A stretch of DNA of 64,000 bases from an uncultured Eubacterium sp. (GTDB lineage Bacteria; Bacillota; Clostridia; Lachnospirales; Lachnospiraceae). Made by a program: the position numbers and the translations under genes. Below are positions 21,360 to 29,759 of this stretch, piece by piece; positions within the stretch are counted from its first letter, which is position 1; every line of letters begins with the position of its first letter. The stretch is from NCBI GenBank assembly GCA_934320655.1, contig CAKRFN010000004.1:175140-239139 (forward strand), written 5' to 3'. The notes under the pieces were generated by a model. The model saw nothing but the letters and a program-made list of their open reading frames with translations. It did no database searches and was not told where the DNA came from.

Positions 21360-23324
21360 ATGAGTAATCCGAAAGAGCGTATCGCGCAGATTGATGAAAG
21401 ACTGGAGCAGTTACCGAAAGGCACGCTCACATACAAGACGATCAATGGGAAAAAGCAGCCATATGTACAGCGCACGATAGACGGCAAGTCTGTCAGCTAT
21501 TATGTACGGATGTCAAGTCGGGAGCAGATCCTGCTGGAATTTGAGGAGCGCGGCAGATTACAAGAGGAGAGACAGCACTTGGTCAGATATATCGAGGGTC
21601 TGGCGGAGATTTTACAGAGAAATCCTTATATGGGAGCCAAGATGGGAATTGGTTATCAGAAATTTACGGAGTTTGCATGCGGCAGGCAGTTTTATGTGGA
21701 CAAGACGCATTTTATTTCCGAATGGATGCGGGAGGGACAGCAAATATCGTTGATCACCAGACCGAGGCGTTTTGGAAAGACCCTGCTGATGAACACTGTG
21801 CGCACGTTTTTTGATCCGAAGTATGCAGATCATCCGGAGTATTTTGAGCAACTGCGTATATGGCAGGATTCAAAATGCAGAGAACAGTTTGGACGGATTC
21901 CGGTTATTTCTGTGAGTTTTGGAAGCTGCAAGGGCAGAGACTACCGTCAGAGCATCCGCGGTATGATGAGCAGTCTGTATCTGTTGTTTTGCCAGCATGA
22001 GTATCTTCTGGACAGTGACAAACTGGGGGATGATGATAAAAAACATTTCAGAGAAATGAAAGAAGCATTGTTTTCCGGAAATGAAAGTGTCATAGAGGAT
22101 AGTATTCAGATCTTGTGTGGATGGGTATATAAACATTATGGGGTGTTGCCGATTGTTCTGTTGGATGAATATGACACGCCGCTTCTCGAAGCATATGCGG
22201 ACGGATATTGGAACGACATGATTGCTACATGCAGAGGACTCTTTCACAATACATTTAAGGAAAATGAATATTTAGGCAAAGCGCTCATCACCGGCGTAAC
22301 CAGAGTATCAAAGGAGTCACTGTTTTCTGATTTGAACAATATTCAGGTATATACGGTTACGGACAGGGAATATAGCGATTGTTTTGGATTTACCGAGCAG
22401 GAAGTGATGGACGCGCTGAAATGTCAGAATATGGATGAATTTCCGAAAGTAAAGGCAATGTACGATGGTTTTACGATCGGAAGCCACAAAGATATCTATA
22501 ATCCGTGGTCGATCTGTAATTTTCTTGAAAGAGGTCAGTATATTTCATACTGGATCAATACGAGCAGTAATAAGATCATTGGGGATATCATCCGCAGACA
22601 TCCGGTGCGCAGCAAGCATGAGATCGAGCAGTTGATGGCAGGCAATGTCGTGCACAAACGGATCAATGAAAATATCACGTTTCAGTATCTGGATGGCGAT
22701 GAAAACAGCCTGTGGTCACTGCTGTTGGCAATCGGTTATGTGAAGGCGGACAATGTTGTGAAAGAGCAGGAATATACGGAATGTGATGTTTCGGTCACGA
22801 ATCAGGAAGTGATGAGCATGTTCCGGAATGAGATCATAAATATGTTCGAGAACGGAAGTCTCTTTTATAATGAGTTCATCCAGTCATTACTCCGACATGA
22901 TACAGACGGTATGGAGGATATCCTTTGCGACATCGCCTATTCTTCCATGAGCTATTTTGATCTGGGAGGACCGCCGCAGAGGGCACCAGAGAACTTTTTC
23001 CACGGGCTGGTTCTTGGGCTGATTGTATCGCTGAAGGATCAATACCGGATTGTGTCCAACCGCGAGAGCGGCAGAGGCAGATATGATATCGCACTCTATC
23101 CGTTGCAGCCGGATATGGACGCATTTATCATGGAGTTCAAGGTATACGATGCACGAAAAGAGGACTGTATCGAACAGACCGCCAGCCGCGCACTCGAGCA
23201 GATAGAGGACAGGCAGTATGAGGCGGATCTGCTGGCGGCAGGCATCCCGCGCGGGCGTATCTATAAACTGGGTTTTGCCTTTCAGGGGAAGGAAGTGCTG
23301 GTTGCTGCACAGCATCCAAAGTGA
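21360..23324 (+). CDS. AAA-ATPase-like / PD-(D/E)XK nuclease-fold protein with DUF6788-like N-terminus
   Basis: A 654-residue protein. Residues 1-65 resemble the small integrase-associated domain (GTLTYKTINGKKQPYVQRTIDG). Next is the AAA-ATPase-like core: FYVDKTHFISEW, the P-loop ITRPRRFGKTLLMNTVR, Walker B VLLDEYDTPLLEA, and ITGVTRVSKESLFSDLNN. The C-terminus has a PD-(D/E)XK pattern, RGRYDIALYP and AFIMEFKVYDA, as in PDDEXK_9 proteins. These occur in many copies in gut Firmicutes and Bacteroidetes; function is unknown. AGGAGGTG lies 7 bases before ATG. It sits amid decayed genes, which fits horizontal or gene-family turnover. Confidence 0.88.
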   Translation: MSNPKERIAQIDERLEQLPKGTLTYKTINGKKQPYVQRTIDGKSVSYYVRMSSREQILLEFEERGRLQEERQHLVRYIEGLAEILQRNPYMGAKMGIGYQKFTEFACGRQFYVDKTHFISEWMREGQQISLITRPRRFGKTLLMNTVRTFFDPKYADHPEYFEQLRIWQDSKCREQFGRIPVISVSFGSCKGRDYRQSIRGMMSSLYLLFCQHEYLLDSDKLGDDDKKHFREMKEALFSGNESVIEDSIQILCGWVYKHYGVLPIVLLDEYDTPLLEAYADGYWNDMIATCRGLFHNTFKENEYLGKALITGVTRVSKESLFSDLNNIQVYTVTDREYSDCFGFTEQEVMDALKCQNMDEFPKVKAMYDGFTIGSHKDIYNPWSICNFLERGQYISYWINTSSNKIIGDIIRRHPVRSKHEIEQLMAGNVVHKRINENITFQYLDGDENSLWSLLLAIGYVKADNVVKEQEYTECDVSVTNQEVMSMFRNEIINMFENGSLFYNEFIQSLLRHDTDGMEDILCDIAYSSMSYFDLGGPPQRAPENFFHGLVLGLIVSLKDQYRIVSNRESGRGRYDIALYPLQPDMDAFIMEFKVYDARKEDCIEQTASRALEQIEDRQYEADLLAAGIPRGRIYKLGFAFQGKEVLVAAQHPK

Positions 23325-23328
23325 CCAG

Positions 23329-23865
23329 TCAGATCATATCCCGCACGTGATCGAGATACAGCCGTGCGGCATGACTGAATATGTTTTTGCGTTTCCATAC
23401 AAGGTGGTATTGTACTTCCAATGCAGGATCCAGCGGGAGAAATACGACATCGGCATCCAGTTCAGGAGCCAGCAGGTCTCTGGTCGTCAGAAAATAGCCG
23501 ATACCGTGTTTGACAAAATTGACTGGGCTGCCGTTGACGACATTATAGGTGGCTGTGATATGCAGATGGTCGATATCGGTCTGCGCCCAGTCTGCGATCG
23601 TCTGTTGCAAACCAGTGCGCCGATGAAGAATCAAAGGCATTTGCAGTAAATCGTCTTTTTGAATCCCGTTCAGACCGGCGAACGGAGAAGTATGTTTCAT
23701 CAAGATGCCCCAGAATGAACGATCCGGAAGTGCGACATACTCATATTTAGAAGTGTCTATCGGCTGCAACAGAATCGCAAAGTCCAGATTGCCGTGGTCA
23801 AGGCGTTCTGTCACATCGGTTGCGTCACCGCTGTAAAATTGGAATGATATATCGGGATAGCGTTA
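23329..23865 (-). pseudogene. LysR-family regulator, C-terminal fragment only
   Basis: The minus strand reads YPDISFQFYSGDATDVTERL-DHGNLDFAILLQPID, then WGILMKHTSPFAGLNGIQ and SPVNFVKHGIGYFLTTRD, the effector domain of a LysR protein. The N-terminal helix-turn-helix and hinge are absent: a stop codon immediately precedes RYPD where the sequence meets the MATE fragment at about 23865. Only about 175 of the usual ~300 residues remain. It cannot bind DNA as it stands. Confidence 0.82.
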
Positions 23866-24664
23866 GGCGCAAATGTCGTGATAGCCAACGCGATTGGAAA
23901 AAAGGATGAGGATGCGATTCGTAAGGCGGTACATACGTCTGTATTGATGGCGGTGATATTACTATATAATTTTGAGGCGGCTATTTTTCGGAGCATCGGA
24001 GAGACTGGCATACCGCTCAAAGCATTGGCGGTATCCGGAGTGTTAAATGTCATTTTAAATCTGTTTTTTGTGATCGTACTCAAAATGACTGTAAATGGGG
24101 TGGCGATTGCGACGGTTGTTGCAAATGCGGTCAGTTCCGTACTGCTGTTGATCAAGCTGATCCGGACAATGGATGTGATCCGTATTAACAGACGGGATTT
24201 GAAGTTTGATGGAAAAGCATTTTTTGATATTGTGCGAATCGGTTTGCCGGCAGGTGCTGATTTTGTGTATTGTGGAGGATGCGATTGCTACGTCCGCGGT
24301 GATTCTTTTGATATTACTGTCAGGAAAAACGCTGCTCGCGTTATTTAATAATGATCCACAGGTCATAGAACTTGGGTATACCAGACTGGTGATGGTATTT
24401 TCAGCATATGCATTTAGTATGTTGTATGAAAATATGTCGGGATATCTGCGTGGCTTTCGAATTTCACTGATACCGGCGATCTTGACGGTGATCGGTGTAT
24501 GTGGAGTGAGGATTTTATGGATGTTTACTGTATTTCCGACGCATCGGACATTCCGCGCGATTCTGATGGCATATCCGGTCAGTCTGTCCATCACGGCATT
24601 GCTGATCCTTTTGGCACTCATTGCGTGCCATCCGTCTCATAAAATGCAAAAATTGAAGCAGTAA
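23866..24664 (+). pseudogene. MATE-family multidrug efflux pump, multiply deleted
   Basis: Recognisable blocks appear in order but with large gaps: ALGANVVIANAIGKKDEDAI, then directly LLYNFEAAIFRSIGETGIPL (the usual ~45 residues between are missing), GVLNVILNLFFVIV, FFDIVRIGLPAG, then a frame change near 24260 into LLSGKTLLALFNNDPQVIEL and MSGYLRGFRISLIPAILTVI to the end at 24664. The first ~100 residues and much of the second half are lost: about 800 bases remain of about 1350. Related antiporters exchange drugs for Na+ or H+; this copy is dead. Confidence 0.85.
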
Positions 24665-24725
24665 GTGCAAAAACATATGAAAGATGTTATAATGGGAAAA
24701 ACATACCAAATGGAGGATGAAAAAC

Positions 24726-25016
24726 ATGGGAGTACATTCAATCGACGCAGAGGATGATCAGTTTGCGTACCGTTACGATACACAGCTATTGATCGAGCGC
24801 AGAGACAGGGATCTGGATGAGGATGAGATTTCCGATTATATTACAGAGCATTTTGAGGGAAACAGTCTGATTGCAGCCGGAGACGAGGATCTGGTGAAGA
24901 TACATTTCCATACGAATGAACCGTGGAAAATATTGGAATACTGCAATTCGGTCGGTGAGATCTTTGATATTGTGGTTGAGGACATGATCCGTCAGGCGAA
25001 CGGACAGCAGGGCTGA
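24726..25016 (+). CDS. Stand-alone FakA/DAK-type C-terminal domain protein
   Basis: A 96-residue protein. The pattern FAYRYDTQLLIE, then SLIAAGDEDLVKIHFHTNEP and WKILEYCNSVGEIFDIVVEDM matches the C-terminal domain of YloV/FakA (fatty-acid kinase A) and DAK2-linked proteins, where the sequence is KVHVHTxxPGxVLEYA. The kinase half is absent and not found nearby. ATG 24726 was chosen because GGAGG lies 9 bases upstream, whereas ATG 24717 abuts it. A TATAATG box is about 30 bases upstream. It converges with a MerR gene one base away. Function as a single domain is unknown. Confidence 0.8.
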   Translation: MGVHSIDAEDDQFAYRYDTQLLIERRDRDLDEDEISDYITEHFEGNSLIAAGDEDLVKIHFHTNEPWKILEYCNSVGEIFDIVVEDMIRQANGQQG

Positions 25017-25017
25017 C

Positions 25018-25455
25018 CTAGCTGTGCGCCTGATCGTATAATTTCTGGATTTCGGGTGGCAGCTTGTCGGGCAGCATGGACTGTATCTGATCTTCGTTGC
25101 CATCATGCATTGCTTTGTCATAATACCAGCACTTGAATTGCAGCATGGCGAGTGTCTTTTCGAGCGCCTGGATTTCTTCTTCGACGGCAGTTTTGCGCAG
25201 CTCAAACAGTTCTTTTCTGTTTGCGTAGGTGGAACTGCCCTCGGATACCCATTTGAAAAACTGTTTGATATCTTTGATCTCTAGTCCTGATTTCTTCAGA
25301 CATTCGATCACGTGAAGTGATTCGATTTCGGTGTCACTGAATTTCCGAATGTTGCCGTCACGTACCAGATGGGGAAACAGACCTTCGTTGTCATAATAGC
25401 GCAGTGTTGATACCGGAATATCAAACATTTTTGAAATTTGTCCGATTGTGTACAT
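25018..25455 (-). CDS. MerR-family transcriptional regulator
   Basis: A 145-residue protein with the MerR start MYTIGQISKMFDIPVSTLRYYDNEGLFPHL, the wing RDGNIRKFSDTEIE, and a dimerising coiled coil (ANRKELFELRKTAVEEEIQALEKTL). It lacks a Cys pair for metals; the C-terminal part (FKCWYYDKAMHDGNED) resembles MerR proteins that sense small organic molecules. ATG at 25455 is favoured over an in-frame TTG at 25461 because GAGGG lies 7 bases upstream. Likely target unknown; the TauE operon diverges on the other side. Confidence 0.9.
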   Translation of the reverse strand: MYTIGQISKMFDIPVSTLRYYDNEGLFPHLVRDGNIRKFSDTEIESLHVIECLKKSGLEIKDIKQFFKWVSEGSSTYANRKELFELRKTAVEEEIQALEKTLAMLQFKCWYYDKAMHDGNEDQIQSMLPDKLPPEIQKLYDQAHS

Positions 25456-25565
25456 ATCCAAACCCTCGCAATTCTCGTATTTGTTTCATGAAATTCATTA
25501 TAAAGGATAAAAAGCGATTGTCAATGCGGGGAAAGCCGTAAAAGCGGTTTTAGTGGAAGGCTGCT

Positions 25566-25593
25566 GGTTACTGGGTACGAGTGAACAGTAACG
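25566..25593 (+). repeat. Short palindromic dispersed repeat, copy 2
   Basis: GTTACTG pairs with CAGTAAC around GGTACGAGTGAA. It is the clearest of three copies and lies between the MerR and TauE genes. Confidence 0.65.
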
Positions 25594-25667
25594 GGATGAT
25601 TTTCTTGCGTGAAAAAGAGCAAAGTGATATAATTATTTTTTAAATTATCACAAGGAAAGAACAAAAG

Positions 25668-26441
25668 ATGACAATTTTATTTACTGTTTTAGTGACTTTT
25701 TTTGCAGGTATGGGTGCGGGACTCGGCACCGGATTTGCAGGCATGAGCGCAGCCGCGGTGATCAGTCCGATGCTGATTACGTTTTTACACATGGATCCGT
25801 ATATGGCGGTGGGCATCGCCCTGTCGTCTGATGTGCTCGCGAGTGCGGTATCAGCGTACACCTATCACAAGAATAAGAATCTGGACATCAGAAACGGATT
25901 GATTATGATGGCCAGTGTGCTGGCATTTACGGTTGTAGGCAGTTATGTCGCGAGTCTGGTGCCATCTGCAACGATGGGTAATTTTTCGGTGTTCATGACA
26001 TTTTTGCTCGGTATCAAATTTATCGTGCGTCCGGTTATGACAACAAAGGAAGCAATGCAGAATGTGTCGCCCAAAAAGCGTGCGATCCAGTCGTTGATCT
26101 GCGGTGTGCTGATCGGCATGATCTGTGGATTTATCGGTGCGGGCGGCGGTATGATGATGCTGCTCATTCTGACGAGTGTATTAGGCTACGAATTAAAGAC
26201 TGCTGTCGGTACGAGCGTTTTTATTATGGCATTTACTGCGCTGACGGGCGCTGTCTCACATTTTATGATTGGTGGTATGCCGGATTGGACGGTATGGGGG
26301 CTGTGCGTGATCTTCACATTGCTGTGGGCGCGCATCGCAGCAGTATTTGCGAATAAAGCGACACCCAAGACGCTTAACCGTGCGACCGGTATCGTGCTGG
26401 TTGTTCTGGGTATTGTTGTTATGGGATTCCAGATGTTATAG
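25668..26441 (+). CDS. TauE/SafE-family membrane permease
   Basis: A 257-residue protein with seven or eight hydrophobic segments and the family pattern GAGLGTGFAGMSAAAVISPM near the start, repeated as CGFIGAGGGMMMLLIL in the second half. TauE/SafE proteins export sulfite or organosulfonates or transport related anions. The substrate here is not determinable. CAAGGAAAG precedes ATG 25668. It is followed after 26 bases by the aldo-keto reductase gene on the same strand, a possible operon. Confidence 0.9.
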   Translation: MTILFTVLVTFFAGMGAGLGTGFAGMSAAAVISPMLITFLHMDPYMAVGIALSSDVLASAVSAYTYHKNKNLDIRNGLIMMASVLAFTVVGSYVASLVPSATMGNFSVFMTFLLGIKFIVRPVMTTKEAMQNVSPKKRAIQSLICGVLIGMICGFIGAGGGMMMLLILTSVLGYELKTAVGTSVFIMAFTALTGAVSHFMIGGMPDWTVWGLCVIFTLLWARIAAVFANKATPKTLNRATGIVLVVLGIVVMGFQML

Positions 26442-26467
26442 ATATGCGCAACGAGGGGGAGAAGATA

Positions 26468-27613
26468 ATGAGAACACGGAGACTTGGAAAAACAGGGCTT
26501 GAAGTAAGTGAGATCGGTTTTGGCGGAGAGTGGCTGGAGCGCCATCCTGAAGAAGAGGGAATCGAACTGATTCATTATGCACATGCGAAAGGGATCAATA
26601 TTTTGGATTGCTGGATGCCGGATCCGAAGTCCAGGGATATTATCGGTGAGGGGATTCGGGAAAACCGCGATCAATGGTACATTCAGGGACATATCGGCTC
26701 TACATGGAAGGACGGGCAGTATTTCCGGACAAGAGATATGAATTATGTGCGTCCGGCATTCGAGGATCTGCGAAAGCGCCTGCAGACTGATTATATTGAT
26801 CTTGGCATGATCCATTATGTAGATTCCGAGGAGGAGTGGGAGCAGATCCAGCACTCTGAGTATCTGGACTACGTCATGGAATTAAAGAAAAGCGGCGTGA
26901 TCCGCCACATTGGTATGAGTTCGCATAATCCGAAAGTGGCAGTCAAAGCCGCTGAGTGCGGATATGTGGAGATGATTCTGTTTAGTATCAATCCGGCATT
27001 TGACATGCTGCCCGCCAGTGAGGATATCGACACGATGTTTGCGGAGGAGTTTGATGCAGGGTTAAGGGGGATCGATGCTGATCGCGCCCGATTGTATAAA
27101 GTCTGCGAGCAGAATGATGTTGGAATTACGGTTATGAAGGGATTTGCCGGAGGCAGATTGTTCGACGAAAAACGTTCGCCGTTCGGCGTGAAGCTGACAC
27201 CGGTACAGTGTATTCATTATGCGCTGACGCGCCCCGCAGTTGGCTCTATCATGTGTGGTTATGACACAAAAGAACAGGTCGATGAGGCGGTTGCCTATGA
27301 ACATGCCTCAGAGGAGGAAAAAGACTACGCATCCGTTATTGCCAATGCACCGTTTCATTCCTATCGGGGTGAATGTACCTATTGCGGTCATTGTAAGCCG
27401 TGTGTCGTAAATCTTGATATTGCGATGATCAATAAGTTTTACGATCTGGCGACGATGCAGCCTGCTGTGCCGCAGACGGTACAGTCACATTATGGATTGC
27501 TGGAGCATCAGGCATCGGAGTGTATCGGATGTCATGCATGTGAGCCGCGGTGCCCGTTTGGTGTGCCGATTGCGGAGCGTATGACGAAAACCGCGCAGTT
27601 ATTTGGATGTTAA
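26468..27613 (+). CDS. Aldo/keto-reductase-fold protein with C-terminal 2[4Fe-4S] domain, catalytic Tyr not seen
   Basis: A 381-residue protein. The AKR barrel begins RRLGKTGLEVSEIGFGG. Where active reductases have DTAxxYG the sequence is ILDCWMPDPKSRD, so the Asp is kept but the catalytic Tyr is absent. The Lys strand is also altered (WYIQGHIGS), while the His region is DLGMIHYVDS. The C-terminus carries CTYCGHCKPC and CIGCHACEPRCPFG, binding two clusters. ATG 26468 follows GAGGGGGAG by about 8 bases; an upstream ATG at 26444 would put this site inside the gene. Family membership is clear; normal AKR catalysis is doubtful. Confidence 0.88.
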   Translation: MRTRRLGKTGLEVSEIGFGGEWLERHPEEEGIELIHYAHAKGINILDCWMPDPKSRDIIGEGIRENRDQWYIQGHIGSTWKDGQYFRTRDMNYVRPAFEDLRKRLQTDYIDLGMIHYVDSEEEWEQIQHSEYLDYVMELKKSGVIRHIGMSSHNPKVAVKAAECGYVEMILFSINPAFDMLPASEDIDTMFAEEFDAGLRGIDADRARLYKVCEQNDVGITVMKGFAGGRLFDEKRSPFGVKLTPVQCIHYALTRPAVGSIMCGYDTKEQVDEAVAYEHASEEEKDYASVIANAPFHSYRGECTYCGHCKPCVVNLDIAMINKFYDLATMQPAVPQTVQSHYGLLEHQASECIGCHACEPRCPFGVPIAERMTKTAQLFGC

Positions 27614-27655
27614 GATGTAGATGCATGGAAAAGAACCACAGAGGAGATGTTTGTA

Positions 27656-28213
27656 ATGGAGATAGAACGTGTAACGACTGCGGATGCAGAAGAATTACTG
27701 GAGATCTATGCGCCCTATGTGTGGGAGACTGCGATTTCATTTGAATACGAAGTGCCGACGCTGTCCGAATTCAGTGAGCGGATCGCGCGTATTTCAGCGA
27801 AGTATCCATATATCAAAGCAGTGGAGTCAGGGCAGGTGATTGGCTATGCATATGCGGGTTGCTTTAAGGGCAGAGAAGCGTATGACTGGTCGGTCGAGTC
27901 AACGATCTATATCCGAAAAAACAGCAGGAGGAGCGGCATAGGAAAGTTATTGTACGACAGGCTGGAGCAGTCGCTGGCCGACATGGGTATCTTGAACATG
28001 AATGCCTGCATTGCCAGTCCGGTGAGAGAGAGCCCGTATTTGAACGATGACAGCCTGCGTTTTCACCGTGCACTGGGATTTACCGAGGTCGGATGCTTTC
28101 ACCATAGCGGGTACAAGTTCGGTCAATGGTTTGACATGGTCTGGATGGAGAAAATGATCGGAGATCACACGGCGACACCGCCTGATGTCCGGTTCGGAGA
28201 CTGGCAGCTATAA
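27656..28213 (+). CDS. GNAT N-acetyltransferase, phosphinothricin-acetyltransferase-like
   Basis: A 185-residue protein. VTTADAEELLEIYAPYVWETAISFEYEVP is the opening of the PAT/YwnH-type GNAT subgroup, with VIGYAYAG, STIYIRKNSRRSGIGKLLYD as the acetyl-CoA loop, and GFTEVGCFHHSGYKFGQWFD at the end. It acetylates a small amine substrate; methionine sulfoximine or phosphinothricin analogues are known for relatives. ATG 27656 has AGAGGAGA at a good distance; ATG 27647 is too close to it. It ends at a shared terminator facing the Fe-ADH gene. Confidence 0.9.
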   Translation: MEIERVTTADAEELLEIYAPYVWETAISFEYEVPTLSEFSERIARISAKYPYIKAVESGQVIGYAYAGCFKGREAYDWSVESTIYIRKNSRRSGIGKLLYDRLEQSLADMGILNMNACIASPVRESPYLNDDSLRFHRALGFTEVGCFHHSGYKFGQWFDMVWMEKMIGDHTATPPDVRFGDWQL

Positions 28214-28239
28214 TAAATGAAATAAATGGATAGACCAAG

Positions 28240-28272
28240 AAAACCCCTTCCGCGTGATGCAGAAGGGGTTTT
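28240..28272. terminator. Bidirectional terminator
   Basis: AAAACCCCTTC and GAAGGGGTTTT flank an 11-base loop, serving the convergent acetyltransferase and alcohol dehydrogenase genes. Confidence 0.88.
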
Positions 28273-28297
28273 GTGATATGCTTGTTGTCAGCCGATA

Positions 28298-29521
28298 TTA
28301 GAAATCAACCTCAGTATCATAGTAGCAGCACTTAAGCAGCTTCTCCATCTCCTCCTGTGAAGGGATACGAGGGTTAGAGCCTGTGCAGGCATCTAAGATA
28401 GCGTTTGCAGCGATCTCAGGCAGTCTCTCTAAGAAGACTTCCTCAGGTACGAAACCGTTCTCGGTCGGATAGCTGTCAGCACCATAGTTCTTGATGCAGT
28501 GAGGAATGTTCAGATCGTCGTTCATCTTGCGGACGTAAGCGATCAGAGCAGCTACCTTGTCATCATCGGATGCGCTCTTGTCAGCGATTCCCATGTAGTC
28601 AACGATCACGCCATAGCGTTTCTTTGCGGTCTCATTCTTTGCGTTGAATGCGATAACCTTCGGCAGATACATCGCATTTGCGGCACCGTGAATGATGTGT
28701 GCGCCGTAGTCTTCGAATGCAGCACCGGTCTTGTGTGCCATAGAGTGAACGATACCAAGCAGCGCATTAGAGAATGCCATACCTGCCAGACACTGTGCAT
28801 CGTGCATACGATCACGGGAAACCATATCGCCGTTGTAAGAGGGAACGAGGTCGTTCATGATCATCTCGATCGCATGGATGGCTAACGGATCGGTATAATT
28901 GCAGTTTGCGGTAGATACATAAGCCTCGATCGCATGTGTGATCGCATCCATACCGGTGTGAGCTACCAGCTTCTGAGGCATTGTCTCTGCAAGATCGGGA
29001 TCAACGATAGCTACATCGGGAGTGATCTCGAAGTCAGCGATCGGATATTTGATACGATCCTGATAGTTGGTGATGATAGAGAATGCAGTCACCTCTGTAG
29101 CGGTTCCGGATGTAGAAGAAATCGCACAGAAATGAGCCTTTGTACGCAGCTTCGGCAGACCGAATACCTTGCACATATCTTCAAATGTGCAATCAGGATA
29201 CTCATATTTGATCCACATAGCCTTTGCAGCATCGATCGGTGAGCCACCGCCCATAGCTACGATCCAGTCGGGCTGGAATTTCTCCATAACTGCTGCACCA
29301 CGCATAACAGTCTCTACAGAAGGATCGGGCTCGATACCTTCGAATACTTCAACTTCCATGCCAGCTTCCTTCAGGTAGCCGATTGCACGATCTAAAAATC
29401 CAAAGCGCTTCATTGAGCCGCCGCCGACACAGATGATCGCGCGCTTTCCTTCAAATGTCTTTAATGCCTCTAAAGATCCCTTTCCATGATAGAGATCTCT
29501 GGGGAGTGTAAATCTTGCCAT
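28298..29521 (-). CDS. Iron-containing alcohol dehydrogenase
   Basis: A 407-residue NAD(P)-dependent Fe-ADH. GGGSMKRFGFLD and VAMGGGSPIDAAKA bind the cofactor; metal ligands lie in HTGMDAITHAIEAY and GIVHSMAHKTGAAF with HGAANAMYLP. It reduces aldehydes such as acetaldehyde or butyraldehyde to regenerate NAD(P)+ during fermentation. Codon use is strongly biased, as in abundant enzymes. AGGAGG lies 8 bases before ATG 29521. The promoter carries a Rex-type redox operator over its -10 box, which fits regulation by the NADH/NAD+ ratio. Confidence 0.93.
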   Translation of the reverse strand: MARFTLPRDLYHGKGSLEALKTFEGKRAIICVGGGSMKRFGFLDRAIGYLKEAGMEVEVFEGIEPDPSVETVMRGAAVMEKFQPDWIVAMGGGSPIDAAKAMWIKYEYPDCTFEDMCKVFGLPKLRTKAHFCAISSTSGTATEVTAFSIITNYQDRIKYPIADFEITPDVAIVDPDLAETMPQKLVAHTGMDAITHAIEAYVSTANCNYTDPLAIHAIEMIMNDLVPSYNGDMVSRDRMHDAQCLAGMAFSNALLGIVHSMAHKTGAAFEDYGAHIIHGAANAMYLPKVIAFNAKNETAKKRYGVIVDYMGIADKSASDDDKVAALIAYVRKMNDDLNIPHCIKNYGADSYPTENGFVPEEVFLERLPEIAANAILDACTGSNPRIPSQEEMEKLLKCCYYDTEVDF

Positions 29522-29591
29522 AATGTGAAAACCTCCTATTCAGTGAAGTGTGAAAGCAGTCGATTATATGTAAGTGCTTTCAAATTACCAG

Positions 29592-29628
29592 TTGTTAAAA
29601 TTTTAACATGCTTAAAATGTGTAGTCAA
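29592..29628 (-). promoter_or_regulatory. Rex-type operator overlapping the Fe-ADH promoter
   Basis: TTGTTAA-AATT-TTAACAT (29592-29609) differs in one base from the Rex consensus TTGTTAANNNNTTAACAA. On the minus strand TTGACT (29623-29628), 17 bp, TAAAAT (29600-29605) forms the promoter, so the site covers the -10. Wider arms AGTGCTTTC (29573-29581) and GAAAGCACT (29634-29642) flank it. Confidence 0.8.
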
Positions 29629-29759
29629 TGCGCGAAAGCACTAAAAAAGAGTCTGAAAGTTTGTGAACTATTCAACACGTTTTTTGTGTATTATTTTGCA
29701 TACATCTATTGACAACAAATCAAATGCAAATAAGATAAAAATGATAAGGAGGCAGGAAT

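Noticed and set aside
21360..23324. Transposase or defence nuclease call for the AAA/PD-(D/E)XK protein
   Set aside because: The motifs match the AAA-ATPase-like plus PDDEXK_9 family, but no terminal repeats or defence partners are present, so only the fold-level call is supported.
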